Counted from the first letter of the stretch, positions 10,301-22,636 are shown. The stretch is 64,000 bases of DNA from Forficula auricularia (GCA_024734495.1 JALMQS010000884.1:124001-188000); one strand, 5' to 3'. Numbers and translations are program-made. The notes: generated by a model not told the origin, from the sequence alone.

Positions 10301-11389
10301 TACAAAACACATTGCTTCTCTCTAGAAAAATCGAAACTCCATTACTACGACGCATCACTTATGTATTTCTCATTAAATTATTTCCTTACTTCCAAAATTT
10401 GTCAATTCTACTAAAAAGTTTGTTGATCTATAATCAGATTACCGAAATTGAAATCATGTGGTGGCGACTAATCAGTTCCCTCCTAATAAATTACGATACT
10501 TGCAAAAGAGGTTTTTTTTATGATTGAGATTGTGTTATATAAAAAGTTTTATTCTACTTTTCTTTCAAGAGAAAAAGAAAGAATACTTAAATTAGATTCA
10601 ATTTTAAATAACACTTCTTTTGAATAGCAGCTCAAGAAATTTCATTCCTGTTTGATTGCACACAATCATAGGGTGAGGTGGTAAAAATAAAGGCAATTTA
10701 TTGACTTTGAACCTAATAACTTTTTTGAAGTGAAAGCTGATTAACTAAAGAAAAAAAGTATATATATAATATCTAGGAAGAAAAATTAGAATATGCCTTT
10801 AAAAAAAAACTTTTGAAAAAATTCTGCTCATTAACGAACATGAAAAAAATAACGAAAAAATGTAACAATAAAGAAATGAAGGAAGGTACGTCGCTTGTTT
10901 TGAATTTGCTTAATTAAAATTTAATTAAATAGGGAAAATTTAATGTCTAATTGACTTTTACTTTTAGCAACAACAAAAAATAGTAGTTAATGAACCTAGC
11001 ATTCTAAAAATATATACCTACCATATCTATATAATATAGTAGGAAATATTAATAATTATAATACTAATTAGATCTTGAATAATATGATTGAAAGTGAATT
11101 AATAATTATTATTCCAGCTCAATATACAGCAAAATTATCATTTTTATAATTCTTCTATTTGAAATATTCTGGTTTGTTTAAAGAATACGAGACTTCCATG
11201 TACTTCCGAAATAAAAAAATAATAAACTTTTCTAAATTTTTGCATAGAATTCAGTCTAATTATTTTTTGGACTATTTTTCAAATTGAGAATTTTATTAGA
11301 AATTAAATTCAGATAGAATAGGAAATGATAGAGTTACAGCCTTACCTTGAACCGTTATTGGATGGATTGATCTACAGAGGGCGGATTTA
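10301..11389. other. No gene or repeat recognised
   Basis: A+T-rich sequence without recognisable coding potential. Confidence 0.3.
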
Positions 11390-11884
11390 TCTTAACAAAG
11401 TAAGACTCTCCTTAGAAATGGGAGTTGTCTGCGTCTAAGATTATCGAATGTTGTTTTATTAGTCGTTAGGGCTTCCAGGTTCATCGCCTCTCTTTCCGTG
11501 GGACCCGCTACAAAACCACTACAAATGATGATTGCATGATATAAATTCTAAGATTTATTATAAGCTCAAAAAAGGGGATAGAATTAGCAATAGGTGTAGG
11601 AGAGTGGGAGGGATACGCCAAAGTCAGGGATGATAATCTGTTTTCGAGATTCTTCTTCTTTCGTGTCGATGGCAATAGTTAAACTCTGCTTTGAGGTGGG
11701 CAACGAGTTGGACAGCTTCCGAGGTGGCCAGCTCCAACTCCCGCTCCACCAGCGTAACCGGATTATCAGGCAGGAAAGGAGATGGCACATTGTCTCTGGG
11801 AGTCCACACGACCACGACGTGTCTTTGGCGTAGCCCCTTCTGAACATATTTTCTTATATATATCCCCACCCCAATCCGCATTCT
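11390..11884. other. GC-richer island, coding-like on both strands, unassigned
   Basis: Composition is more balanced than the surroundings and long frames are open on both strands (minus 11584-11847 and 11624-11881; plus 11630-11833). It abuts the 3'-broken LINE at 11885. No domain is recognised. It could be an unknown transposable element piece or an exon of an unrecognised gene. Confidence 0.3.
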
Positions 11885-13465
11885 ATTTAGAGTGCGCCAG
11901 ACATCTTAGGGATCACGCATCGATCCAGACAAGAGTTGAACATATGATGGAGCCAGTTCTTACCCCTGTCACCAAGATGCTTCAGCTGTTCCACATGAAT
12001 ATTATCTAGTCCAACCGCCAGGTTTTAGTTCTTTTATGGCTTCCAGTAATTCATAGATGTTCAGAGAACAGCTTATTGTTGTTGTATCTGTCTCAAGCCT
12101 ACGGGTAATTTTTGGCCTTGCTTTGCGTACATCGCGCTCTGGTTTACTATTTATCAGCAGTTGGTGTGCAACTTGGTTGGGTGTGACATTGCAGGTTTTC
12201 ATTGTCTCCTTTCGACGGCTGCAGAGTTTTCTTATGGTAGACCATGCCTTCTTACTGTTATTGGTCATATCGGTGTTTTCAATCATTTTCTGCCATTCTT
12301 CCTTCAGTGCTTGATCAACTTCCTTCATGAGCCCATCGCCGAGCTCTCTACTCCGATCCGAGAAAGGATCATCATTGAAGCTTTGACAGTATCCTTCATA
12401 TAGTTCCGCAGTCTCTTTTGTTAAGGCAGGGATGTGTTCTGTACTGCATACCCTTGGGATAGACCTAAATAAATTTTTATTAATCACCTTCACGAAGTCA
12501 TCATAGATTTCCGGTAAAGGCGAAATACTCGCGAGATCATCGTCACAGTTCCTGCCAAATTCTGTCCACTTTGCTTTCTTGAAGTTGAATCTTTTCTTAA
12601 ATGGAACAATGTTCGGGGCTACAAATTGTCGGATAAAACATGCTAATGGGCGGTGCTGGGTTTTGGGCACTGGGTCCAGGACTTCCTTGAAGCACATAGA
12701 TACAATAAGGTTTTTAGCAAAGATAAGGTCTAGGTTATATCCTCTTTTCCACCGTGCGCTTATAAATGATTTCGGAAGTTTAGGGTCATGAATCAGGACT
12801 AGATTCAGCGTATCGACTCAAGCCTGCCTCGCCATCTTCGTTGTTTGATGTGTATCCCCACTTTGAATGGTGGCTGTTGAAATCGCCCAAGACAATTTGG
12901 TTTCGTTGGTTGTTGAAGTTAACCGGAGGGCTGAAACAAAATTTCGCTGACGGCGGTTTATAGACTGAAGTTATGGTGCAATTACTGAGCTTAACAGTCA
13001 GTATTTCAATATTGTTAACTCAGTTAGATGACACGATTCTATTACTAGATTTGGTTTAGCGTATATTGCACTTCCGTATACATCACTAGGTTTTCGATAA
13101 CTAATTTCATGCCATCGATGGTTAGCCGGTCATTGTTTAAAGTTGTATGAGTTTCTTGAAGACATAGAATGTGACAGTTATGTCGTTTAGTCAAGTCGGT
13201 TAAAATAGATGACTTCTCTCCAGAGAATCCCTCGATGTTCACCGAGATCGTCGTGAGAGCTGGCCCCAAAAAGAGCCGTTTACTTGTTGCCATCGCTGTG
13301 GAAGGTTTAGCCAGGTTAGAGACCTGTTACCGGGGAACGCCGGGTGTATGCTTAATCAATCGTTTGTGGATACACCGCGCGCGTGCAGGCACCTTCCTTG
13401 TTCCCCTTGAGATGTCGAGAACAGAGAGATGGCTTCTAGGTCTTCAGTATGGGCATTTGCAATTT
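11885..13465 (-). pseudogene. Jockey-like LINE ORF2, endonuclease and start of reverse transcriptase
   Basis: From 13293 downwards the minus strand reads ISVNIEGFS and CLQETHT, the first APE-type endonuclease blocks. A GDFNSHHSKWGY block follows near 12,880 and ARWKRGYNLDLIF near 12,740. A 231-codon open segment (12697-12002) carries the linker, including NNSKKAWSTIRKL, and ends IKELKPG, the first reverse-transcriptase motif. After a frameshift it resumes GLDNIHVEQLKHLGDRG and stops matching near 11885. Several frameshifts and stops make it non-functional. Loss of the 3' part is unusual for a LINE, which normally lose the 5' end, so a later break is likely. Confidence 0.8.
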
Positions 13466-16101
13466 TTCAAGGTGAATATTAGAATTAAAATTTTTTGAAT
13501 TTTATTGAAAAGATTGAGGTTCTTATCTGCTTGATTCAAATAAATATATATCTATATAAATAAATTCAAATCTTTTATAAAAAAAATCTTCAAATGTTTA
13601 TTAAAATTTCAAACATTTCTGACAGGCAATATTTAAAATTTAGAATTTACAAGCATAAATATTCATCTAGAACAAAAATTCCGAATGTACCATCATGCTA
13701 GTAGCTAGCTATTCAACACACAATTCTGACTTTTCTAATCTCAAAATTTTAGATAAAGAACAGATTTTAGAAAAGAGATTAATTTTAGAAAGGATCGAAA
13801 TTTTAAACAGCAAAAATTAATAAAAGGTCTGATATTTACTGTTTTTCTAATATCCCCAAGACAATTTGTATCAATATCTATTTTTCAAAATATTTATTTT
13901 TTTAATGTTGCTTTACATACATTACTACTTGTATTAATTAATGGAAAAAAATTTTTAAATATAAATTCATGTTTATGAAAATTTTATGATTTTAATTTTT
14001 TGATATTCGGCAGTTCTAATACTTCCTATTTGCGACTGACTAAATCCGCGAAACACTTTTGAAATGCTTAAATGGAACACCAGTGCTCCGCAGAACACCG
14101 GTTGGGAACTACTGCTTTAAACGGATATTTTTTGAATTTCGGAGCCTACAAAATTTGAATTTTTGTTGAAACCTTGGATAATTTTAAAAGCTATCAAATA
14201 CTTCCAACTAAAATTCAAAAATTGGAAATTCAATTTTTAATATTTGGAATTGAACGAATTCAAAAATTGTATTTTCGAATACTCCAACTATTATGTATAT
14301 AAGTGAAGGTAATAGTCGTGCGTTTATTGTAAGGCCATTTTTTATCGAATTCAAGAAATTCCTAAGCTTGTTTGAAGGGAAGGTATTTTTTGGAATTTCT
14401 TAAATAATTTTTATCTTGGAAACAATTCGGTAGAAAGTAAAAAAAAGAGAAAAACCTGGCCACCTGTTTCTTCAATGTGTCAAAGTAAAAATAAGACTGA
14501 CATAAAATTGGGTGTGTTTATATGCTGGAGTATAAATTTCTCAGTTCCCAATCTCCAATCTTATTGTATCGTTCTCTTTATGTAAGTTCTTTGTCCGAAT
14601 AGAAAAGAAAACTTGACTAAGCTATAATATATAAACAACATTTCTTTCTGGGACTCCATCCCCGCTTTCAATATCTACGATTATTTAAATATTAGGGTAA
14701 TAATTGAAGTAAATATTGTAAACTTATTTAATTTCATTAAATATGTTTAACCTCGAATATAATTCATTCACTGAACAAAACTTTTTTAAGACTGCACTCT
14801 CGCCGCAAATTTTGCAGATGATGGGATGATAGTGGAGGGGGCGAAAACAGCTAGTAATAAACTTATATATAATAAACTATTCAAAATGTATTTCTTGAAA
14901 CGCCTATTTGTTTATTTATACATTTTCTTATGGCACTGCCTGAAAATCTCTAAATAATAATCCAAAAAAAGATATTTTCTGTATTTTTGAAACGAAAGTT
15001 TTGAAGTCAGTATGTCCAAAACCAAAATAATAATTTATATCATAAATATAGAAATATTGAAACCAGACGAACATTCTAATACATTCTGTTTTTCCGTTAT
15101 TGTCAGAATCGAAATTTATAAATTTTCTTCATGTTTTTAGACATTTTAAAACAAATCAAACAACAAAATGGGGACGTCTGACAAGTACGGGGCATCCTAA
15201 TAATATTTTGAATTAGAAAAAGAAAAAGTCGTAAATGAGGTTTTATGGGGATTATCGAATTTATCCTGTAAAAACATATAATGCCTGAACTAGAATATTG
15301 CTTTTCCTCTTGGCACCCTCGAAGAAAGGTAAACGATTTGAAAAACACGTTCCCATACTGGCTACAATTATAAAGCAAGCTAAATGAAAATTTGACAATT
15401 TGCACATATGTTTGAATTAATAATAAACTGAGCCTTTATTTCGGATCTAGATCAAATTGTTCACTGGCGAAAATTGTGAAATCACCTAAAGAGTGTAACC
15501 TTCTTTGAAAAAGTTTCACTTTTTCTTCCTAATGTGAAATTTCGCGATGCTTCTTCTTAAAGTTATTCAGAGAAATTTAATGGATATCACTATCATGATA
15601 CCCTTCCTCTCTTCATCGTTTCCCCTAAATACAAATGTCGTCCACATTGTTCCTCGATATTAACCCTTAAGAGAATGGAAATGTATATCTTTCTGATAAA
15701 CGGAATTCATATTCCCAGTAGTCTCGAAGCAATCATATGAATCTTTGCTATTTCAATTGACTAGGTTATTTGGTTTGGTTTGGTTGCACCAAGCGTCAAT
15801 ATGAAATTTATCTCGAGCCTGCTGTATTAATTTTCCGAATGAAAGCTCTCGAGAGTAAGAAGATGGTCAAGAGCAGATAAAGTCCAATTAATATTACTTT
15901 AGTCCCTGAGGAAATCTTTAATTCACTCAATTATTCAATTAGAAATATCCAGCGTATTTCTCGTTAACTAGAATTCAATTCATACTAAGCCAATGGGAGT
16001 CATTCTATATAATATAATATTCTTTTCTTAATCCAATATATTGAATGATACAAAGCCTTTGAATAACATTATTTATTCAATAATAAAGGACAAGTTATAT
16101 A
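13466..16101. other. Long stretch without genes; one hAT-like terminus
   Basis: CACCGGTTGGGAACTACTGC near 14096 resembles the inner side of a hAT end (consensus CAGTGGTTCCCAACC read in reverse). No matching partner end or duplication was found. The rest shows nothing I can name. Confidence 0.35.
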
Positions 16102-16103
16102 TA

Positions 16104-16974
16104 CAGGTGTATGCATATGAAATGAGCCTTTTTCGATAGATGGCCGTATAGGTTATTTTTATTTTGAACAAACCATTACCTTATTATTTTTTCATTGGTT
16201 TAGCATCTGTCAACAACGTTTAGAGTTGAAAATTTGATTTGCATTACAACAAAATAAAAAAATTTCGTGTTAAAAATGTCGAATATTGTGCCTACAGCAT
16301 ACGATATGAGGACATCTTTAAATTTTTTGTTATCATCTAAAGAAAAACGCGGCAGAATCTCAACGAATGTTTGAAGAAGCTTATGGTAGTCATGCTCAAT
16401 CATTGGCAACATGCAAAAGATTATTTCAACGATGACGATGACGATGGGACCAGAAAAAGTGTCTTCTATCATGAGCTATTGAAACCTGCTGAAACTGTAA
16501 ATGCTAAACGCTACCAACAACAATTGATTGATTTGAGCCGTGCATTGCAGGAAAAACGGCCAGAATATCAAAAAAGGCAACATAAAGTGATTTCCCTTCG
16601 TGACAACGTTCCTTCACTTAAAGAAAAAACGGTTCAGGATACGCTGGAAGCACTCAACTGGGAATTGCTACCCCATGCGGCTTACTCACCAGACCTGGCT
16701 CTTTCTGACTACCACCTGTTTTCGTCGATGGACCATGCACTTGAAGAGCAGCACTTCAAAACTTACGAAGAAGTCGAAAAATGAGTCAATGAATGGTTTT
16801 CCTCCAAAGCCCAGCAGCTTTTTTTTTTTGGAAGGGGATCCACCAATTGCCAGAAAGGTGGTCAAAATGGGTAGAAAGTGATGGAGAGTACTTTGGATAA
16901 AATATTTTTTCCTTTCCTTTTAATAAAAAGTGTTTTATTTTCATAAAAAGGCTCATTTCATATGAATACACCTG
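16104..16974 (+). mobile_element. Internally deleted mariner (DD34D) element
   Basis: Inverted termini CAGGTGTATGCATATGAAAT and its near-perfect reverse complement at the right end (GAATACACCTG) share about 25 bp. The left end follows TA; on the right an extra G precedes TA. Inside is a transposase gene with its middle removed. Confidence 0.85.
16347..16881 (+). pseudogene. Mariner transposase, catalytic core deleted
   Basis: An N-terminal helix-turn-helix stretch (KNAAESQRMFEEAYG) runs to an aspartate-rich junction at 16430-16446, where GACGAT-like units replace the region holding the first catalytic Asp. The rest is well conserved: YHELLKPAETVN, the second Asp in LRDN, and YSPDLALSDYHLF with the third Asp 34 residues later, as in DD34D mariners. 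The usual HDNARPH is changed to RDNVPSL. A TGA interrupts the frame at 16783 before VNEWFSSKAQQ, and a T-run at 16820 adds a frameshift. It cannot encode an active enzyme. Confidence 0.85.
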
Positions 16975-17104
16975 GTATATATATATTATAATATTGATAC
17001 AAGATGAAGTTTCATCAAAAAGGAAAAAGCTCTGAAGTTAGAGTGGACCCTTGAATCGTAAAAAAAAGAAATTTCAGGGATTGGGTTGAAGTTAAAGGTA
17101 TCAG
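16975..17104. other. Flank between mariner and LINE remnant
   Basis: Nothing recognised. Confidence 0.3.
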
Positions 17105-17815
17105 TAGATGCGGTTCGAAGTTAACTAAGTTTTGGATCCCCAATTTTTAAGTTTGGATAAGTCTAAATTAATTGAGGAGGCAAAGTCTGCACGGTTTTTA
17201 TGCGATGCAGGAGCGTTATGTAGGGTGCTGTCATCTGGGTAACAATGTACGGGATTGGAGGGCAAATTTAGAAGGTCGTTGATATAGATAAGAAAAAGCG
17301 TAGGGGAGATAACCTATCCCTGAGGACCTCCAGCGTTGGTGTGGAAGGGGGGAATATGATATTCCATCGATGACAACCTTAATACTACGGTCTGAAAGAA
17401 AACTTTCGAACAACTTACAGAGTTTCGGTGCAAGGCCGACGGAGGTCAATTTGCCTTGAAGATTTTTGTGCCAGACCATATCGAAGGCTTTTGAAATGTC
17501 TAAAGCTACCGCGAGGGTCTCATTCCCGGCCTCCAGGGTTTTGTTCCAGATATGAGTTACATATGCTAGGATGTCACCGGTCGACCGAGATTGCCTGAAG
17601 CCGTATTGCCTATCGTGCATAAATTTATTTGACTCTAAGTGTCGTAGAACTTGCTCGTTGATGGCCTTTTCCATGATTTTGGATAAGACAGAAGTGATTG
17701 CTATGGGTCGATAGTTTTTTATGTTGGAAGAATCGCCTTTTTTCTTAATTGATTGGATTCTGGCTAGTTTCCAGGCCTCCGGAAATATTCATTGGATTCG
17801 TCTGGCTGCCACCGT
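17105..17815 (-). pseudogene. LINE reverse transcriptase fingers/palm fragment
   Basis: Minus-strand reading gives FPEAWKLARIQSIKKKGD, NYRPIAITSVLSKIMEKAIN, QYGFRQSRSTGDILAY and ALDISKAFDMVWH, all canonical blocks of Jockey/CR1-type reverse transcriptases including the first catalytic Asp. After a frameshift near 17350 it reads GGPQG and SPTLFLIYINDLL. The catalytic YADD is changed to YPDD and an in-frame stop follows GGPQG. It ends near the end of the palm at LKNWGSK. It may come from the same family as the 60.1-kb fragment, whose first codons continue this region. Confidence 0.85.
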
Positions 17816-19104
17816 TTGATGATGGAAAGATAAAATGATCTTTTCCTCTCAGAGTGTTCAAATCCTTTTGACCCGTCGTAGGAAAATATATCCCAGCCAC
17901 TGGCCACCAAAATTATGTTACGACATCACTTTAAGATTTTGGTTGCAACCCTTCTTGACCAGAGAAAGATTGACGATTTGTCGATTTATCTCGAAGAATC
18001 GTCTCCGCAGAAATGGTCTTCGTAACGTAGCCCAGCGATTTAACCTGTTTCAGTCTTGATGCTGATTTGATGATAATTGAAGTAGGAGAGATGTATTTAA
18101 AGAAAAGAGTATTATTTAATATTGTTTTTTTTTATTAGTTATTTATAAATTTACATTTCTCCATGCTAATGGCTGGAGAGCTTAAAACTCGTCTCTCAAC
18201 TCCAATTGACAACTGACCACCCCCACTAGGTTTCAACTTAGAACTGACTAACTCCCTGACTGACTGAAATCTCTGGAAATTTCCCACGTAAAAATAAAAA
18301 ACCCCAATGACTTTTACAATCGACATGTATTAAAGAGCTATCTGACATTTATGTCCGACTCGCTAGAAATGCAATCATAAAGACCCTTTGAAAAATAAAA
18401 AGGGAAGCGGCCTAAAAATATTACCCTTAAGAATAATTATAATTATATTCAAGGAAAAAATTTCACTTATTTTTAAAGAAACTTCACTAGAAACAAAGAC
18501 ACTGCCGGCTTCAAGTCTGTTATCCAAACAATGAACTCCATAACTGCTCCACAGTGACGTCAAAATATATATATTTATATTCAAGGAAAAAATTCTCGAC
18601 GGCACAACAGAAGATCAAAAGATTCGACCGCGGCCAGCTAGAGAGCAACTACATATTTTGACTTGTCGGTCAGGGAATCCCCCATTTTTCTATTGTTGCA
18701 TGTTATTCTACTTACATCTGTGTATTATAATTTATATTTGACTGATTAAAGAGACTGATTACTGAATAATATTTCTATTATTTCATTAGGCCTGCCCTTA
18801 ACAGTTAGCTAAATACATCTCTCTCTTCTACTCTAACTCCCACTCCGCCACCAACTCCAGATCCGGCTCCGACTCCGACTCCGACAAATGAAATTTAAAA
18901 TCTCCGTTTCCGGTTAACCCACCCCCGTAACATCCCTACTTTACAGGTATTTGGACGGGAAAGTAGAAAATTAAACAATTCTCATCGATTTACACAACGT
19001 TTCGCCAATTTTATTTCGCCTTCATCAGGAGTCTCAATGATTATAATTTAATTATAAGATATAAACCGATTTGCACATATTTCTGAATTAAACTGTTTAA
19101 AATT
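17816..19104. other. No gene; one TTTCG/CATCAGG module
   Basis: At 18990-19035 CACAACGTTTCGCC is followed by CGCCTTCATCAGGAG. A CTCCGACTCCGACTCCGAC short tandem run lies near 18870-18887. Nothing else recognised. Confidence 0.35.
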
Positions 19105-19950
19105 TTTTTATTTTTTAATTGTTAAAAGGAGAAAAAAGGTTCAAGATTGTTGAATAATTGAACTCTGAATAGTTTTATATTATTTTAGTTTTTATTCACT
19201 TTTTCTAAATTATCTTTAAGAGATTGTCCTGAAAAATTCTTTTCTGCATTTGGTATAGTATTTAATTTGTTGTCAAAAAGTAATTTCATGTTAATATTTC
19301 GCCGTTTAGTTGTAACTAAATAAGATAATAATTATTTTATACCTTTTAGTGTATTTTATTTGTTGCATTTAATTTTTGGAAGTCGGTTTTTATTTTTTTC
19401 TTAAAAATTATTTTTATTTTTCTCTTTTATAATGATGTTATTAATAGTGATCATATCATCAGAACTTGACCAAATTAATATGACACCATCCCTAAGACAC
19501 CCCTTTCGGATAAAAAAAGAACCATCGAAATCGGTTGATAAACAAAGAGGTTAGGTCTAAACAAACCTAATAAAAAAGGTCTAATACCTATGAAAAAAAT
19601 CGAAAAAAATGGGACCAATCGGAAGCTAGACTGGACCCAATGCAAAAAAAATTTTCAAAATCGGTTGACAATTGGCGGAGATATAAGGTAACATAGGCAC
19701 AAAAAAAAAAAAAAAAAAAATTCAGTCAAATAGAGAACCTCCTCCTTTTTTGAAGTCGGTTAAAAATAAAACATCATAAAGAATTTTTATTTTTTAATTG
19801 TTAAAAGGAGAAAAAAGGTGTAAGATTGTTTAATAATTGAACTCTGAATAGTTTTATATTATTTTAGTTTTTATTCACATTTTCTAAATTATCTTTAAGA
19901 GATTGTCCTGAAAAATTCTTTTCTGCATTTTGTATAGTATTTAATTTGTT
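19105..19950 (+). repeat. 167-bp direct repeat flanking a GAAGTCGGT-type retroelement end
   Basis: 19105-19271 and 19784-19950 are near-identical direct repeats. The 512 bp between them start GTCAAAAAGTAATTTCATG and end with a block (CAATCGGAAGCTAGACTGG, an A-run, then GAGAACCTCCTCC and TTTTTTGAAGTCGGTTAAAA) that I recognise as a 3' end common in insect LINE-like repeats. A partial relative lies at 58632-58740. Confidence 0.6.
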
Positions 19951-20328
19951 ATTTATTTCCTTTGAGCTATCCAGGTTTAATTAAGAGATTACTATTTTTA
20001 TGTTATATTGCGTCTCTCTTCTCAATCTGTTAAAAATTAAAGCTTTATAAATTCAATTTCGATGTTTTATTTTTTTCCGGAATGTTGTTAAAATAGAGTT
20101 TATTTACATTTTTAAGTGTTTAATTTCGCCGTGGTCCTACTCGTTCGGAGGGTGGGAGAGTGTTCAATTTAAATCCCCCGAAATGATTTATGAGTATCCA
20201 CGGGTATTTTTTAATTGATTCCATAACAGTACGCACGCCCCTTGCCTTTGAGTTGTCAAAAACAGCCTGCAGATGTGACAGTCCCTCTAATTAAAATCTG
20301 GCATAAGATAACTTATTTTAATAAGATT

Positions 20329-20330
<2 letters not shown>

Positions 20331-20376
<46 letters not shown>

Positions 20377-20385
20377 ATATATAAA
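20331..20385. repeat. (TA)n microsatellite
   Basis: About 20 TA units, then TACCTATATATA. Confidence 0.95.
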
Positions 20386-20438
20386 TTAAAAAATTTAATT
20401 TAGGCATTTCAAAAATAATACTTATCAATATCATCTAA

Positions 20439-20691
20439 CTCAATATGTTTCAATAATTTTCAAAAATTCTAAAATACAAATAAAGTTATGAAAAGAAAAT
20501 TAATTTAATTGTAAAAAAGCGTGGGGTGCTTTTTATCATATTTCTATACTCTACGTTTACAAATAACTACTAATTATATATTTACAACAATCAATATCGA
20601 GTACCCCACGCTTTTTTACAATGAAATTAATTTTCTTTTCATAACTTTATTTTTATTTTAGAATTTTTGAAAATTAATTAAACATATTGAG
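20439..20691. repeat. Inverted repeat, about 92-bp arms
   Basis: CTCAATATGTTT...AAAAAAGCGTGGGGT on the left is mirrored by ACCCCACGCTTTTTT...AACATATTGAG on the right with few changes, around a loop of about 70 bp. Likely a fold-back MITE; no target duplication resolved. Confidence 0.85.
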
Positions 20692-20989
20692 TTCGCGAGG
20701 GGGTGGAGGACGAAAGGGGCAAGGGGGGTATATGTATCTTATGTTCAAAGGGAATTGGGCTTCATTTCATTTACGTTATTGTTTTATTATTATATTATTA
20801 TTTTTGATCTGCTTCGACTTTTTATGGGGTATGGGTGTATCTCAGTGGCTGATCCAAGTGTCGGCGTCCCTATAATGAAGAACGAGATGTATATGATTGT
20901 GAAGGAGATGAGGATATGGATTTCCTGGTGCTTATATCTAGAAATAATTACAAATACTGACCAGCATATAACAAGAGAATGAGATGTTT

Positions 20990-21560
20990 ATTCTTGAGCA
21001 GTTACAAATAATTACTGGGAGGTAGTGAAATATATCTTCTATGTTGTTTCCCAGCTGAGGTGGAGGAACCTGTGTATATGTAAGCTCTATTTGGAGGCTT
21101 ACACGGAGAACACTATGACTTCGGCGGGGTATTTTATCTATAGACGTTCCGCTGCTGAAGAACGGCCGGCGAAGGTAATATATATATGTAACAGGTTTGA
21201 GGACCGAATCAGAAGGTGTGCTTCTTTGGTGGCTCAATGTATATATATATATATATTTAGCGGTGTGCGCTTCGTACGCCGGTAATTCTTCCCTCGAGAA
21301 GAACGTATATCAGTAAAATGAGGTAGACGCCTTGGGTACTCAGGCCGATCGATGTAGAAATATGTAGAAGGAGAATTTGTCTTCCTAATCCCTCTCTGTA
21401 GATTCAGAGAGATGCTCTCTCAGAGTAGACTCTTTGTGTGTGCTTTCTCTCTCTGCGCTCTGAACTGGTGGGGTCATTCCTCTCTCATTATGCTCTTAAC
21501 GTATGTCATTGCTGGTCAATCATACTTATTTTATCTGGAATTCATCAGGCTCATCCCTTT
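20990..21560. other. GC-richer island of unknown origin
   Basis: Base composition shifts to roughly balanced, with several interrupted open stretches, a TATATA core near 21240, palindromic GCGCTTCGTACGCC near 21266, and CTCT-rich DNA after 21410. It has the look of an LTR or other regulatory DNA, but no boundaries were found. Confidence 0.25.
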
Positions 21561-21939
21561 GTCTTACTAATTAATAAATTACATATGTATATATATATAT
21601 ATATATAATTCTAAATAAAAAAAATATACTTTAATTGTTTGACTTCGAACAATTCACGTGCTCATCGCAAGACCATTGCAAGTTAGTATACTTTTTATAA
21701 CAGTTGAATAAAATATAAATTAAAAGTTATTTTCTGATTTTTAGTTCGATTTGCTATTAAAGCGTGTTTTTTAGTTTTTTAAACTATATTATTAACGCTT
21801 TTAATTATTTAAAACTAATAATATGATAATTTGTAGCTTTGATCTGTTTTTGGTCCGTGGTTGCCAGCCCAAGGGGTTTTATATATGCTTAATATATCTT
21901 TTTTCTTAAATTATTTTATTTATTTGTTATATTATATAA

Positions 21940-22210
21940 TCGTACATTTAAATATATTAAATTATAATGTTAAAAGATATATCAATACTGTGGACTGAAT
22001 GGATTTGTTGAATCCATAACAAATGCCTCGGTGATGCCGGGAGGCTTGCGACCCAGCCTCTTGAGAACACAGACCAAATAAATAAGAAAGAAACGATCTT
22101 ATTTTATCGATTTCATCTATCTGAAGGTTCACAGTATTTTTCAAATATAAGAAAATAGCATTTCAATAAAGAATTTTGTAGTTTAAATGAAATGTTATGA
22201 AAACATTCAC
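21940..22210 (+). repeat. Dispersed repeat G, copy 1
   Basis: Shares GATGCCGGGAGGCTTGCGAC, GACCAAATAAAT..GAAAGAA and AAGAAAATAGCATTT with copies at 22735, 23105 (inverted) and 61450. Confidence 0.7.
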
Positions 22211-22443
22211 TTTCTTCTCCCGGCTAGAAATGTCAAAAGGTTTTACTTTTTCTCCATCATTTAAATTTAATTAATCGTATTGAAATTTTATATCTATGGA
22301 ATATTTTCTTTTATCTTTTATATCAAATAATCATTATTAGGAAATTTTCATTTTTAATGGTAATTTATTTGAATTCTAATTTGAAAAAACGCTAATTACT
22401 CCTTTGAAATAATTTTTAAAAATATTAATTAATATTATAAATC

Positions 22444-22636
22444 GGGGGGGGTCGGGTAGGCTAGGCGGTAGCATGTCAGCCAGCTAACCAAGAGGACCCG
22501 AGTTCGAATCCGGCTCGAGGCATCCGGCTAAAATCTGACCCCCGAGGTAGAGACAAATTTAAAAATAAAAATAAATAGTATCGTAAATGGCTTATGGCTA
22601 CCATGGCCGAAAAGCCAAAAAAAAAAAAAAAAAAAT
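22444..22636 (+). mobile_element. tRNA-derived SINE with target-site duplication
   Basis: The head GGGTAGGCTAGGCGGTAGC and the downstream GAGTTCGAATCC are tRNA-like A and B boxes of an RNA polymerase III promoter, at tRNA-like spacing. A tRNA-unrelated body follows and ends in about 20 A. TATTATAAATC occurs just before (22433-22443) and just after (22637-22647), a perfect 11-bp duplication. The intact duplication suggests a fairly recent insertion. It would depend on a LINE reverse transcriptase. Confidence 0.88.

Noticed and set aside
11584..12009. Several overlapping frames on both strands
   Set aside because: No frame shows a domain; the 11885-12009 part is the antisense of the LINE RT segment.
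22460..22530. Genuine tRNA gene
   Set aside because: The tRNA-like head does not fold into a full cloverleaf and is followed by a body with poly(A) and a target duplication, so it is a SINE.
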